The notes: a model not told the origin generated them from the letters alone. A DNA stretch of 40,339 nucleotides from an uncultured Bacteroidia bacterium (GCA_902790405.1 CADARW010000010.1:1-40339); one strand, 5' to 3'. Numbered from the stretch's first letter, positions 16,849-24,582 are shown. A program made the numbers and translations.

Positions 16849-17621
16849 ATCAATTTTGTATTACATAGTTTTTCAATATAGCGCATTTTACGGCGGAAAC
16901 GGTTTGCCTTTGCTTTTGGGTTGGTCAAAAAAGTGCCGAGACAATACTTGCTGATGCGTTTCTGCTTGATGCGAAGGTCTAGAAGCACATCGCGGAAATA
17001 AGATGGGCATAGTCCGTCCTGCTTAAGCTCGATGATGACAAGGTTCGGAATGCATGCCGACTTACCCGTTACACGATTTATCAAGTTGACATTCATGTCG
17101 ATGGTTAGGCGCTCGGTCTTTTCGACATTTACAAGCGTTATGCGCGTAAACTTGTTTTCAAGGACTGGACTTAACGAATTCACATCGTAGTGCAGCAGTT
17201 CCGAAACAAAACTTCTATTTTCATCTCGGCTAAGCATATCATTGAAGTCGCTGGGATTCATCGGAATGCGTTTTTTCTTCGTGCGCCCTTTGTTGTTCTT
17301 GTTCTTGACTTCGCAAAATGCGATTCCGCTATCGACATAGATGCGAGCACGAAGTTTCTGCCTGTTGAGTTTGCGGTCGTGGTGCGCAATGTACATTTTC
17401 AGGTCGGGAGTGTCGTAGTAGAGCGTGTTGTAGTCGGCAATCCAGCGTCCCTCGTTGAACTGCACGAAATACCTGTCGTGTATTCTGTCCAGAATTTCCA
17501 TAAGCTGCTCGGTCGTTACGAGAAATTTCGTATCGACCCTGTTCATCAGCTTGACCTTTTCCATTTCGGCAAGGGTTATTGTGTCGAACAACTGCAACTT
17601 ATCTTCAATCTGCGACAACAT
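16845..17621 (-). CDS. VTC-domain (polyphosphate polymerase-like) protein
   Basis: A 258-residue triphosphate-tunnel metalloenzyme related to the yeast Vtc4 catalytic domain, which builds inorganic polyphosphate from ATP. Tunnel residues are visible in order: RVDTK (28-32), YYDTPDL (68-74), the R-x-R pair 91-93, the CEVKNK Glu/Lys pair (104/106) followed by a basic loop KGRTKKKR, Arg160 in FTRITL, ERLTID (170-175), and IIELK (Glu198/Lys200). The set looks complete, so the enzyme should be active. No SPX or membrane domain is present, so membrane linkage must come from partners such as DUF4956. It shares 1 bp (TAATG) with the upstream gene and 4 bp with the downstream gene. The actual product (polyP or another phosphoanhydride) is not proven. 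Confidence 0.87.
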   Translation of the reverse strand: MLSQIEDKLQLFDTITLAEMEKVKLMNRVDTKFLVTTEQLMEILDRIHDRYFVQFNEGRWIADYNTLYYDTPDLKMYIAHHDRKLNRQKLRARIYVDSGIAFCEVKNKNNKGRTKKKRIPMNPSDFNDMLSRDENRSFVSELLHYDVNSLSPVLENKFTRITLVNVEKTERLTIDMNVNLINRVTGKSACIPNLVIIELKQDGLCPSYFRDVLLDLRIKQKRISKYCLGTFLTNPKAKANRFRRKMRYIEKLCNTKLI

Positions 17622-18034
17622 TACTGTTTATCAAAAATGTACTCGAATTCCTTTACGGTTTCAAGTTTGCCGTTTGGAAAATAATTGTACTGCTTCTTCT
17701 TGCTTCCGTCGGGATAGTACTCGAACTTGCGTATGCGCACTGGCTTGTTGCGGCTGTCGTATTCCACTTCCTTTATGCACTTGCCCACAGTGTTGTACTC
17801 GAATGTCACGCGCGACTTCTGCCCATAGTTGGCATACTCGGTTTCCTCAATCTTGAAGCCGTTGGCATCGTACTTGGTCACATGGTCGAGAAAACGCGTC
17901 TTGGTGGCTTGGTTTTCGTTCCATTCCTTTATGGTAAGACCTTTGCGCTTTTCACGCTTTTCCTCGGGCGTTTGTGCGCAAACGACAAATGCAGACAAAA
18001 GCAGCACAACAAATATAGCGAGTTTTCTTTTCAT
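17621..18034 (-). CDS. Small secreted protein with YD/MORN-like sequence
   Basis: Function not recognised. The 137-residue product has a signal peptide (1-20, LAIFVVLLLSAFVVCAQ) and a basic N-terminal segment (EEKREKRKGLTIKEW). Short aromatic-Gly repeats follow (TKYDANGFKIEE, FEYNTVGKCIKE, VEYDSRNKPVR, FEYYPDGSKKKQ, FPNGKLETVKEF) that resemble RHS/YD or YwqK-type beta-hairpin repeats of about 20 residues. Such repeats usually form an open beta sheet. It sits 3 bp after the lipoprotein gene and shares a base with the VTC gene, so it belongs to the operon. Confidence 0.75.
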   Translation of the reverse strand: MKRKLAIFVVLLLSAFVVCAQTPEEKREKRKGLTIKEWNENQATKTRFLDHVTKYDANGFKIEETEYANYGQKSRVTFEYNTVGKCIKEVEYDSRNKPVRIRKFEYYPDGSKKKQYNYFPNGKLETVKEFEYIFDKQ

Positions 18035-18037
18035 ATC

Positions 18038-18748
18038 CTATACATTTGAAATGATATTTATGGTATCGGCAATTTCATAAATCGTGCCAACTTCTTCAAC
18101 CTTTACACTGCGAGTCACAGTATCGGGAATTTCGTTCATATTCTCGGTAAAGGTGAAAATTGTATAGTCGCCAGGCGTGATTTTCTGAAAATAGAAATAT
18201 CCGTCCATACCTACGCGCACATCGTCGAAATGATAAGGTTCTGAATCACGCTTTATGAACACACGCTGGTCATAAGCCCAACCTTCGCCACGATAGTTGC
18301 CGTTGTGGTAATATCTTGCATACACACGTCCTTTAACGATTGAAGTCCCGTATGCCTTGCCCTCGTGGATGTAGATTGTCGGTACAGTTGCGGTTGCACC
18401 TCTCTTGAGTTCTACTTCCTGCGAAACAGCGATTTTCTCACCATCGGGCTTGGTCGAATAGGCAAAAACGGTGTACTTGCCCGGATTCATATACTTGAAG
18501 CGGTAATGCCCCTTGTCGTCGGTTTCTACATCGTCGCCATAAAAGGAGTCGTCGCCATAGACGATAAAAACATCGACCTTTGCCGCCACGGTGGTGTCGG
18601 TTTCGAGGTTGTAGTTGTCGTCGGGATGTAAAACGCGCATGACATCACCTTCGATGATGCCAGTGCCGCCCTCGCCTTCTCCATTGTTGCACGAGTTAAG
18701 TGCAACAATGAGAAGAACCGAGAGTAATATTGAAAAAATTCTGTTCAT
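18038..18748 (-). CDS. Lipoprotein with two carboxypeptidase-regulatory-like domains
   Basis: A 236-residue lipoprotein. The lipobox LNSC places the acylated Cys at residue 20, followed by a Gly/Glu-rich linker (NNGEGEGGTG). Two prealbumin/carboxypeptidase-regulatory-like beta-sandwich repeats are suggested. One has GIIEGDVMRVL, TDDKGHYRFKYMNPGKYTVFAYS; the other has SIVKGRVYARYY, GMDGYFYFQKITPGDYTIFTF. Such domains are common in surface and periplasmic proteins and are usually structural. It is separated from the beta-helix gene by 8 bp and from the next gene by 3 bp. Outer-membrane anchoring is likely; the surface side is not determined. Confidence 0.8.
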   Translation of the reverse strand: MNRIFSILLSVLLIVALNSCNNGEGEGGTGIIEGDVMRVLHPDDNYNLETDTTVAAKVDVFIVYGDDSFYGDDVETDDKGHYRFKYMNPGKYTVFAYSTKPDGEKIAVSQEVELKRGATATVPTIYIHEGKAYGTSIVKGRVYARYYHNGNYRGEGWAYDQRVFIKRDSEPYHFDDVRVGMDGYFYFQKITPGDYTIFTFTENMNEIPDTVTRSVKVEEVGTIYEIADTINIISNV

Positions 18749-18756
18749 ATTTTAAT

Positions 18757-21642
18757 TTATTGTGCGCTTAGAGAAGTACCCGAACCTGAAGTCGTTGCGG
18801 TTGCACCTACATAAATTCCATGCCAGTTGGCAGTACCGCTTATTGTCGGGTTGGTGTACATTGTGTATGTGCCTGAAGTTACATTCGGACTTGTGAATAC
18901 ATAGCTTGCACTGCTTCCGCCACCTCCTGGAGGTCTGATACCTGAGTTTGTCATAAATCCGCTACCTGTGATGCTTGACGGATGCTGGTAAATAAGGACA
19001 GTCGTTCCTGAGCTATTCTTGATGCAATATTTTGAACCTGCGCTGAATGTCGGTGCAAGATATTTCTGTCCATTCTGGTATGTCGGGCTGTCGAGAAGAG
19101 CCATACCACCACCTCCTCCCATGCCACTACTTGAAGCACGGTAAGCAATTATGGTAGAACCATTAATTATAAGATGGCCTTGCGTTCCACCCATTCCGTC
19201 ACAGTTTGCATCTATAGCTTCTTCAGTTCCTGCAGCAATAACTATGCCACCATTGAAGTAGGTATAAGCTCCGTTGCAGTCGATGCCATCGTTTCCGCGT
19301 GCGTATGCCCAAACATATCCGCCGTTCATTTCGAAATGACTGGAGCAGTTTATTGCATCGTCGTATGAATTAGCCTCTACGAAGCCGCCATTGATATATA
19401 TGCCGGCCTTGCTTTCGATGGCTTCGCCCGTCGGGTCGCCGCTTGTCTGTGCACAGTACGACGAAACATGTCCGCTGTTAATTACTATGTTACCTGCCGA
19501 CTTAATGCCCTTTGGCAAGCCTTTCCAGTAGTCGGAAGATGAGCTACCGCCACCAGGGAATCCTCCGCCACTGCTGCTAGTTGCATTTACGGCTGCGCCA
19601 GAGGTCATCACATCAATGTCGATAAGGTTATTGTCGGCATTGGCAGTACCAATGGTAAGTATTCCGTCGCAAGCGATGCCCTTGCCGCCCTTGCCAGTGC
19701 TCGAGCAGTTGATGACACCTGCAAGTATTGTAAGGTTGCCTTCGCTCTTGATACAGCATGGAGCATAGCCGTCGGTACACGAAGTTCCCGAACCCGAAAG
19801 TGTTGCACCAGCGCCGGCGGTTGTTATGGTGATATTGCCACCATTTATTGTCATATTACCGACCGACGAAAGTCCCTTTGCTCCGCCCGAAGCAGTTGTA
19901 GCAGTGGCGTTTATTGTTCCGCCGTTGATTGTTAAGGTTCCGCTCGATTTTACAGCAACGCTGTTCGAAGCATCGGTACCGGAAACAAGTGTTGCACCTG
20001 AAATGTTGGCGGTAATTGTTCCGTCGTTCATTACAAATGCAACATCCGACTTGAAACCTTTTGCTGCCTTGCCCGACATGGTTAATGTGATGTCGCCACC
20101 GACAACATTTATTGTTCCGTCGCAGGAGAAGCCCTTGCTGTCCTGTCCGCTGCAGGTAACGGTGTATGTTCCGTTGTTTACATTCAATGTAACATCGGCC
20201 TTTACTGCTTTCGAATCTGTACCAGTTGCCTTCAATGTGTAGTTGCCTCCGTTGAGGTTTACAACATTGTCGCACGAAATGCCCTTGCTGTCGGTACCAC
20301 TGCAGGTAAGGTCGATAGTTCCGCTGTATATCTCAACCGTAGCATCACTCTTGATGCAGGTTGCGCTGTAAGTGTCGGCAACGTTGCTGGTATTGGTGTA
20401 CGAACCGCCGTTGCCAGCCACCGACAAGGTTACCGTACCGCCATTCATGCTGAACAGATTGTCGGTAGAAATTGCCCTTGCGCCATCGTTCGACGACGGA
20501 CAGGTAATTGTGAGTTCACCATTGGTGACATACATTTCGGTAGCCTTGATGCCAGTGCAGTACGACGGGTCGCCAGCAGTAACCACAGCAGCACCCGAAG
20601 CGGTAATGGTTGTATTTCCGCCAGCAATGTAAACCATGGTCGATTTTACAGCCTTTGTCTGTGCACCCGAAGCAGTAAGGTTGTGTGTTCCGCCCTGTAT
20701 TGTCAAAGTATCGCACTTCAGACCTTTGCAGTCGGCATTGGCAACCGTCATATTGAGCGAACCGCCCATCAGCTTGATTGTACCTTGGTCGGCGTGTTCG
20801 GTGCTACCATATTCGGCCTCGATACCATCGCCACCGAAACCACTTACCGTGACATTTCCGCCATACAATCTGAAATTGTTGGCGTGGATACCGTCCTTTA
20901 CTGCCGAAGTTACATTTATTGTGCCAGTATATACATTAATGTGTGCATCGCTGTTGATGCCGTGCTGCTTGTTGCCGGCCACATTGAGCGTACCGTTGCC
21001 ATACACCTCGATTGAACCTTCGCAAAGGAAAGCGGCCTTGAATTCACTTGTCGAGCCGTCGGCAAGCGAGTTGGTTGTACCGTCTTCAAGGACAAGCTTT
21101 ACACGAACATCCGAGAGCACATTTATAGCCGCGCCAGTAGGATTGGTTATGTTTGCGCCATTGAGACGAAGGTCGAACTTGTTGTCGCTGCTTATGGTAA
21201 GCGAGCCGTCGGCGGTTGTGCCGGCCACCACAATTGTGCGGTTTTCGGTTCCCGACAGGGCATTTACAACAACATCCTCGCCATTGCAGGTAACAGTTAT
21301 TCCTCTGCTCGACCACGGATTTACCACACCGACAGCACCGCCATTGGTATAGTTGATGTAAATCCAGTCGCCATCGTCCTGCTGTCCAGGCTCATCACCG
21401 TCGAGCGACGCAATGTAAAGCACAATGCTGTCAATTCCCATTACTGGAAAACTGAAAGGCGATTCGTTGCTAATGTTTGTATATGCCGTCGAAGTTCCTG
21501 TAGGCAGAAAACTTACGCTGTCGATATTCTCTATTGTCTTTGTGTATATGACATTTCCACCGCTATAGTATAGGAGCTTGTTCTGCGCCGACAAAGAAAG
21601 CACAGCCACAACAAATGCCAATATTGCTATTATCTTTTTCAT
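18757..21642 (-). CDS. Large secreted Cthe_2159-like parallel beta-helix carbohydrate-binding protein
   Basis: A 961-residue exported protein (signal peptide about 1-20). After an N-terminal region with two Bacteroidota-style IDSVSF/IDSIVLY stretches, residues from about 150 to 800 are a run of roughly twenty beta-helix coils of 21-25 residues. Their consensus is KG[IFL]xxDGxxxINGGxxTxTxSGxxS (for example KGISCDNVVNLNGGNYTLKA and KGFSCDGTINVVGGDITLTM). The DGIHANN, GGDGIEAE and DGIDCNG acidic turns match the PF14262 (Cthe_2159) family, whose founding member binds cellulose and pectin-like polymers and calcium. A Ser/Gly loop (GGGFPGGGSSSS, about 684-700) interrupts the helix, and a second Gly-rich stretch lies near 850. 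No T9SS sorting domain is seen at its C terminus. The start overlaps the upstream T9SS gene by ATGA. Confidence 0.88.
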   Translation of the reverse strand: MKKIIAILAFVVAVLSLSAQNKLLYYSGGNVIYTKTIENIDSVSFLPTGTSTAYTNISNESPFSFPVMGIDSIVLYIASLDGDEPGQQDDGDWIYINYTNGGAVGVVNPWSSRGITVTCNGEDVVVNALSGTENRTIVVAGTTADGSLTISSDNKFDLRLNGANITNPTGAAINVLSDVRVKLVLEDGTTNSLADGSTSEFKAAFLCEGSIEVYGNGTLNVAGNKQHGINSDAHINVYTGTINVTSAVKDGIHANNFRLYGGNVTVSGFGGDGIEAEYGSTEHADQGTIKLMGGSLNMTVANADCKGLKCDTLTIQGGTHNLTASGAQTKAVKSTMVYIAGGNTTITASGAAVVTAGDPSYCTGIKATEMYVTNGELTITCPSSNDGARAISTDNLFSMNGGTVTLSVAGNGGSYTNTSNVADTYSATCIKSDATVEIYSGTIDLTCSGTDSKGISCDNVVNLNGGNYTLKATGTDSKAVKADVTLNVNNGTYTVTCSGQDSKGFSCDGTINVVGGDITLTMSGKAAKGFKSDVAFVMNDGTITANISGATLVSGTDASNSVAVKSSGTLTINGGTINATATTASGGAKGLSSVGNMTINGGNITITTAGAGATLSGSGTSCTDGYAPCCIKSEGNLTILAGVINCSSTGKGGKGIACDGILTIGTANADNNLIDIDVMTSGAAVNATSSSGGGFPGGGSSSSDYWKGLPKGIKSAGNIVINSGHVSSYCAQTSGDPTGEAIESKAGIYINGGFVEANSYDDAINCSSHFEMNGGYVWAYARGNDGIDCNGAYTYFNGGIVIAAGTEEAIDANCDGMGGTQGHLIINGSTIIAYRASSSGMGGGGGMALLDSPTYQNGQKYLAPTFSAGSKYCIKNSSGTTVLIYQHPSSITGSGFMTNSGIRPPGGGGSSASYVFTSPNVTSGTYTMYTNPTISGTANWHGIYVGATATTSGSGTSLSAQ

Positions 21643-22124
21643 AACTTGCTGAATTTATAGGTTTTACCATCAATTTTTACGATGTAGAGACCCTCGTTGA
21701 GGTCGCTGACATCGATTGCTCCGTCCGACGAAAGGCTTGCTTCCTTTACAAGCTGACCAGTTGCCGAATAAATCTGCATAGTGACATCTGCGCCAACATT
21801 AAAGTTGAAATAAAGCATATCGGAAACCGGGTTAGGGTAAAGTCCCCCGTTTGCCGACAATTCCTCAATGCTCTGCAGCTCTGGTTCGTTGTATGCCAAG
21901 GTCATTTTCTTGACATCGGTCATAGCATAGGAGGTTGTCGTGCCGTCGCCAAGCTTGAACACAACACTCTCGCCTACGAAATAAAATTTCTTCACATCCT
22001 GAATTACGTCAGTGGAAGAATTTGTTCTATAATAGACGGTAATGTCCGTCGTTTGTGCATGGGTTTTCATAGTTGCGAACATTGCAAGCACAAAAACCAT
22101 TGCGATTAGAATTTGCTTCTTCAT
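21639..22124 (-). CDS. Small secreted protein with T9SS type A sorting domain
   Basis: First gene of the operon. The 161-residue protein has a signal peptide (about 1-24, ending KTHAQ). A short domain (25-90) follows, with an alternating pattern FYFVGESVVFKLGDGTTTSY and DVKKMTLAYNEP, a sequence type common before sorting domains. The type IX secretion C-terminal domain covers 94-161: LYPNPVSDMLYFNF, VTMQIYSATGQLV, LNEGLYIVKI and a basic end KTYKFSKL. Such domains direct export through T9SS and usually attachment to the surface. The mature cargo is very small, so it may be an accessory surface protein, or a partner carrying the neighbouring beta-helix protein. A TATTTTTG box at 22224-22217 is a candidate promoter. 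Confidence 0.87.
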   Translation of the reverse strand: MKKQILIAMVFVLAMFATMKTHAQTTDITVYYRTNSSTDVIQDVKKFYFVGESVVFKLGDGTTTSYAMTDVKKMTLAYNEPELQSIEELSANGGLYPNPVSDMLYFNFNVGADVTMQIYSATGQLVKEASLSSDGAIDVSDLNEGLYIVKIDGKTYKFSKL

Positions 22125-22216
22125 AATATATTCATTTTAAAATATTTAACCTTACTAAAGCACTAACAATAGCTATATGCCAACTTCTGCCGACAATTAG
22201 GCAAAATTGCAAAAGG

Positions 22217-22224
22217 CAAAAATA
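22217..22224 (-). promoter_or_regulatory. Candidate -7 box for the VTC/beta-helix operon
   Basis: TATTTTTG on the minus strand matches TAnnTTTG and lies about 93 bp upstream of the first ATG (22124). A second identical box occurs at 22296-22289. The leader would be about 88 nt or about 160 nt. Confidence 0.35.
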
Positions 22225-22365
22225 CTGGTCATCTCAAAACAATTATTGACAATAAGGATTGTAAATTTTGCAAAAACACTTTTTTTTGCAAAAATACACA
22301 TTGGAGGCTGAAAGATAAAATCCTACCGAAGCATTGTCCCTAACGGGACAGGAAACAAATAATGC

Positions 22366-22732
22366 CACTCAAACGGTGTAGCCATTCAAACGGCGAAGCC
22401 ATTCAAACAGCGCAGCGATAAACGCCGAAGGCATAGAACGGCGAAGCCCTCAACGAAGTTAAACCAAGAAACGGGCGCAGCCCATTGAAACAGCGCAGCG
22501 ATAAACGCCGAAGGCATTGAACGGCGAAGCCCTCAACGAAGTTAAACCAAGAAACGGGCGTAGCCCATTGAAACGGCGAAGCCATAAACGCCGAAGGCAT
22601 TCAAACCCAGAAACGGGCGCAGCCCATTGAAACAGCGCAGCGATAAACGCCGAAGGCATTCAAACCCAGAAACGTGCGTAGCCCATTGAAACGGCGCAGC
22701 CATAGAAACGCCGCAGGCATAGAAACCACTTC
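22366..22732. repeat. Array of imperfect tandem repeats made of minimal GNA-loop hairpins
   Basis: About twenty-five short units such as GGCGAAGCC, GGGCGCAGCCC, GGGCGTAGCCC, CAGCGCAGCG and CGCCGAAGGCA follow one another, separated by AT-rich spacers (CATTGAAA, CATTCAAA, GATAAA). Each unit is a 3-4 bp stem around a three-base GNA loop. Larger units are repeated too: CAGCGCAGCG begins at 22408, 22491 and 22633, the first two lying in an 83-bp tandem duplication that includes CCCTCAACGAAGTTAAACCA. The array runs up to the AraC promoter region. Confidence 0.85.
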
Positions 22733-22751
22733 GTCTTTAATTTTTTTCCAC

Positions 22752-22759
22752 TATATTTG
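22752..22759 (+). promoter_or_regulatory. Candidate -7 box for the AraC-family gene
   Basis: TATATTTG matches TAnnTTTG, giving a start near 22764 and a leader of about 16 nt to the ATG at 22780. It lies 20 bp past the end of the hairpin array. Confidence 0.45.
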
Positions 22760-22779
22760 CCGTCCAAACACAAGACAAG

Positions 22780-23628
22780 ATGAAAGGCAACGACAACTTC
22801 ATGGTAAGAATGAACGATGAAATCAACGAGAAAGGCATCGTAATCCTTGACAATGTCAGACAAATGCCCGCATACGGAGAACCGTTCGCATCGCCACACT
22901 ACACCATAGGCATAAATCATTACGGAAGCGTCTGCACCGAGTACGAAGACAAGCTGGTGACTTTTGAGCAGCACAACATCGCCATTGTCTATCCAAACCG
23001 CACGCTTAATGTTCGCAGTTCTTCCGACGACTACCAGGCCACGCTCATCATAATTTCCGAGAAGCTTTACAACAAACTAAGCATCCTCAATGCCAACAGC
23101 AGTCGTTTTTGGCACGAACAAGAACCGCATTTCACCCTTACGCCAAGCCAATATGCCGATGTGCTAACACTTGTCGAGGCTCTGCGCATAGCGACCGACC
23201 TAAGTCCACTGTCGCAAGGCGATATGGTTCTTCCACAACTGCATGTTCTTTTGCAGGCCATAAACATTTATCGCATACAAAACGAAGGTCGCAGCGACTC
23301 GGCGCAGGGGCACATAAGTTCGCACTTCTACGATGCAATAGTCAAGCACTACCAGCAGCACCACGATGTAGAATTCTACGCCTCGCTCTTTTGCCTATCT
23401 ACAAAATATTTCAGTGCAGCTATAAAACGCGAGACCGGACGCAGCGCAAACTACTGGATACAGCAACATGTGATATTTGCAGCAAAAACCTTGCTTCGCA
23501 CCGAAGAACAATATTCGCTGCAGCAAATATCCGAACGCCTTGGCTTCCCCGACCTTGCAAGCTTCAGCCGCTACTTCAAGCGCGAAACGGGTGTGTCGCC
23601 AAGCGAATACAGGAAAGGGAAAATGTAA
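22780..23628 (+). CDS. AraC-family transcriptional regulator
   Basis: A 282-residue DNA-binding regulator. The N-terminal 165 residues form a cupin-like sensory region (GEPFASPHYTIGINHYGSV, HNIAIVYPNRTLNVRSSS). The C-terminal 100 residues are the double helix-turn-helix AraC domain. The first HTH is HHDVEFYASLFCLSTKYFSAAIK; the second is YSLQQISERLGFPDLASFSR followed by YFKRETGVSPSEYRKGK. The effector is unknown. It diverges from the seven-gene operon across the repeat array, so it is a possible but unproven regulator of that operon. An internal ATG at codon 8 is an alternative start; the first is favoured by promoter spacing. Confidence 0.93.
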   Translation: MKGNDNFMVRMNDEINEKGIVILDNVRQMPAYGEPFASPHYTIGINHYGSVCTEYEDKLVTFEQHNIAIVYPNRTLNVRSSSDDYQATLIIISEKLYNKLSILNANSSRFWHEQEPHFTLTPSQYADVLTLVEALRIATDLSPLSQGDMVLPQLHVLLQAINIYRIQNEGRSDSAQGHISSHFYDAIVKHYQQHHDVEFYASLFCLSTKYFSAAIKRETGRSANYWIQQHVIFAAKTLLRTEEQYSLQQISERLGFPDLASFSRYFKRETGVSPSEYRKGKM

Positions 23629-23632
23629 AGAA

Positions 23633-23711
23633 GATTTACGATTTACTTTAACGGCGCAATGCATTGCACCGCTACAAATCATTAAATTATTGAACTTTGA
23701 ACTTTGAACCC
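23633..23711. repeat. Dispersed palindromic repeat with short tandem flanks
   Basis: Between the convergent AraC and EEP genes lie GATTTACGATTTAC (23633-23646, also present at 8264-8277), a 20-bp near-palindrome CGGCGCAAT/GC/ATTGCACCG (23652-23671) with flank CTACAAAT, and a tandem TGAACTTTGAACTTTGAAC. The palindrome and flank are a diverged copy of the element at 2637-2668. It could act as a bidirectional terminator, although neither strand has a strong T-run. Confidence 0.6.
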
Positions 23712-24551
23712 TTAAATCTTCATCTTCGCCATCACTGGATAATGGTCGGAAATATACGGCTTGCCGTAGTCGCCATTCAAAGTCTTGAAATCCTGCACTT
23801 CGGCGTTCTTGTAAAAAATATAGTCTATCATACTGTCGCCACCTTTACCATAATTGTTATATGTGGGAATCCATTCTGACTCAGGCAAAATAGCTCGGCT
23901 GTCCTTCATAATATTTTTTAGAGGGTCGAAAATTGGGGAACTTACATTTGAGTTGAAGTCGCCAGACAAGAAAACAGGAGACTTATCCTTCTTTACGATT
24001 TCGTCAATCTTCTTGACAATCAACAGAATTGATTGTTCGCGGGCAACTTCGCCAACATGGTCAAGATGTGTGTTGAAAACATAGAAAACCTTTTTACTAT
24101 CTAAATCTTTGAGTTTCGCCCAAGTGACAATTCGCTTGCAGGCGGCATCCCAACCCATAGAACATTCGTCGGGAGTTTCCGAAAGCCAGAAATTACCGTT
24201 TTCCAACAGCTTGAACTTATCGTTGCGATAATAAACCGCCATAAATTCACCTTCTTCCTTGCCATCGTCGCGACCAACACCGACACGGTTGTACTGCGGA
24301 AAGTTTGAGTCTATGTATTGCAATTGCCCAATGAGTGCTTCCTGCAAACCTAATACATCAGGCTGTTCTCGCTCAATCATTTCCTTGGTTGCGGACTTAC
24401 GAATATCCCATGCGTTGTCGCCATCGTCGGCCGTACCATATCGGATATTGTACGATATGTACTTTATTTCAACATCTTTTTCGCTATCAACGCATCCGCT
24501 GCAAATCCACAGAACTGCTAACGACAATAAAAATATTAATTTAATTTTCAT
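23712..24551 (-). CDS. Lipoprotein of the endonuclease/exonuclease/phosphatase family
   Basis: A 279-residue protein with a lipobox (ICSGC, Cys20) and the EEP fold. Motifs in order are YISYNIRYGT (Asn), DVLGLQEAL (Glu), FMAVYYRNDKF, FNTHLDHVGEVARE (His-Asp), VFLSGDFNSN (Asp-Asn) and YISDHYPV (Asp-His). The active site appears complete. This subgroup of exported Bacteroidota EEP proteins is often annotated as endonuclease or sphingomyelinase-like; the substrate is not clear. It differs from the EEP protein at 13718-14746 and is not a recent duplicate. A TATTTTTG box at 24581-24574 could drive it alone. Confidence 0.9.
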   Translation of the reverse strand: MKIKLIFLLSLAVLWICSGCVDSEKDVEIKYISYNIRYGTADDGDNAWDIRKSATKEMIEREQPDVLGLQEALIGQLQYIDSNFPQYNRVGVGRDDGKEEGEFMAVYYRNDKFKLLENGNFWLSETPDECSMGWDAACKRIVTWAKLKDLDSKKVFYVFNTHLDHVGEVAREQSILLIVKKIDEIVKKDKSPVFLSGDFNSNVSSPIFDPLKNIMKDSRAILPESEWIPTYNNYGKGGDSMIDYIFYKNAEVQDFKTLNGDYGKPYISDHYPVMAKMKI

Positions 24552-24573
24552 ATCCTATATGTTTAAAGCATTA

Positions 24574-24581
24574 CAAAAATA
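24574..24581 (-). promoter_or_regulatory. Candidate -7 box for the EEP lipoprotein gene
   Basis: TATTTTTG on the minus strand matches TAnnTTTG, with the predicted start near 24569 and a leader of about 18 nt. Confidence 0.4.
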
Positions 24582-24582
24582 A

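Larger units (their letters stand above)
22125..22779. other. 655-bp intergenic region between the seven-gene operon and the AraC gene
   Basis: No credible gene. The first 240 bp (22125-22360) are AT-rich and hold candidate promoters for the operon. From about 22366 to 22732 there is a hairpin-rich repeat array. The last 45 bp hold a T-run and the AraC promoter box. Minus-strand open frames across the array are the product of the repeats, not genes. Confidence 0.85.

Noticed and set aside
20636..21352. Plus-strand open frame of 238 codons
   Set aside because: Antisense to the repetitive beta-helix gene; repeats with biased codons naturally keep the opposite frame open.
22366..22732. CRISPR array
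   Set aside because: Repeats are short, imperfect and hairpin-like, with spacers of a few conserved AT bases rather than unique 30-bp spacers, and there are no cas genes.
22403..22974. Several minus-strand open frames of 65-104 codons over the repeat array
   Set aside because: They are translations of the hairpin repeats (RRLSLRCFNGLRPFLGLTSL-like), carry the same period as the DNA, and one runs into the AraC gene. No promoter or family similarity.
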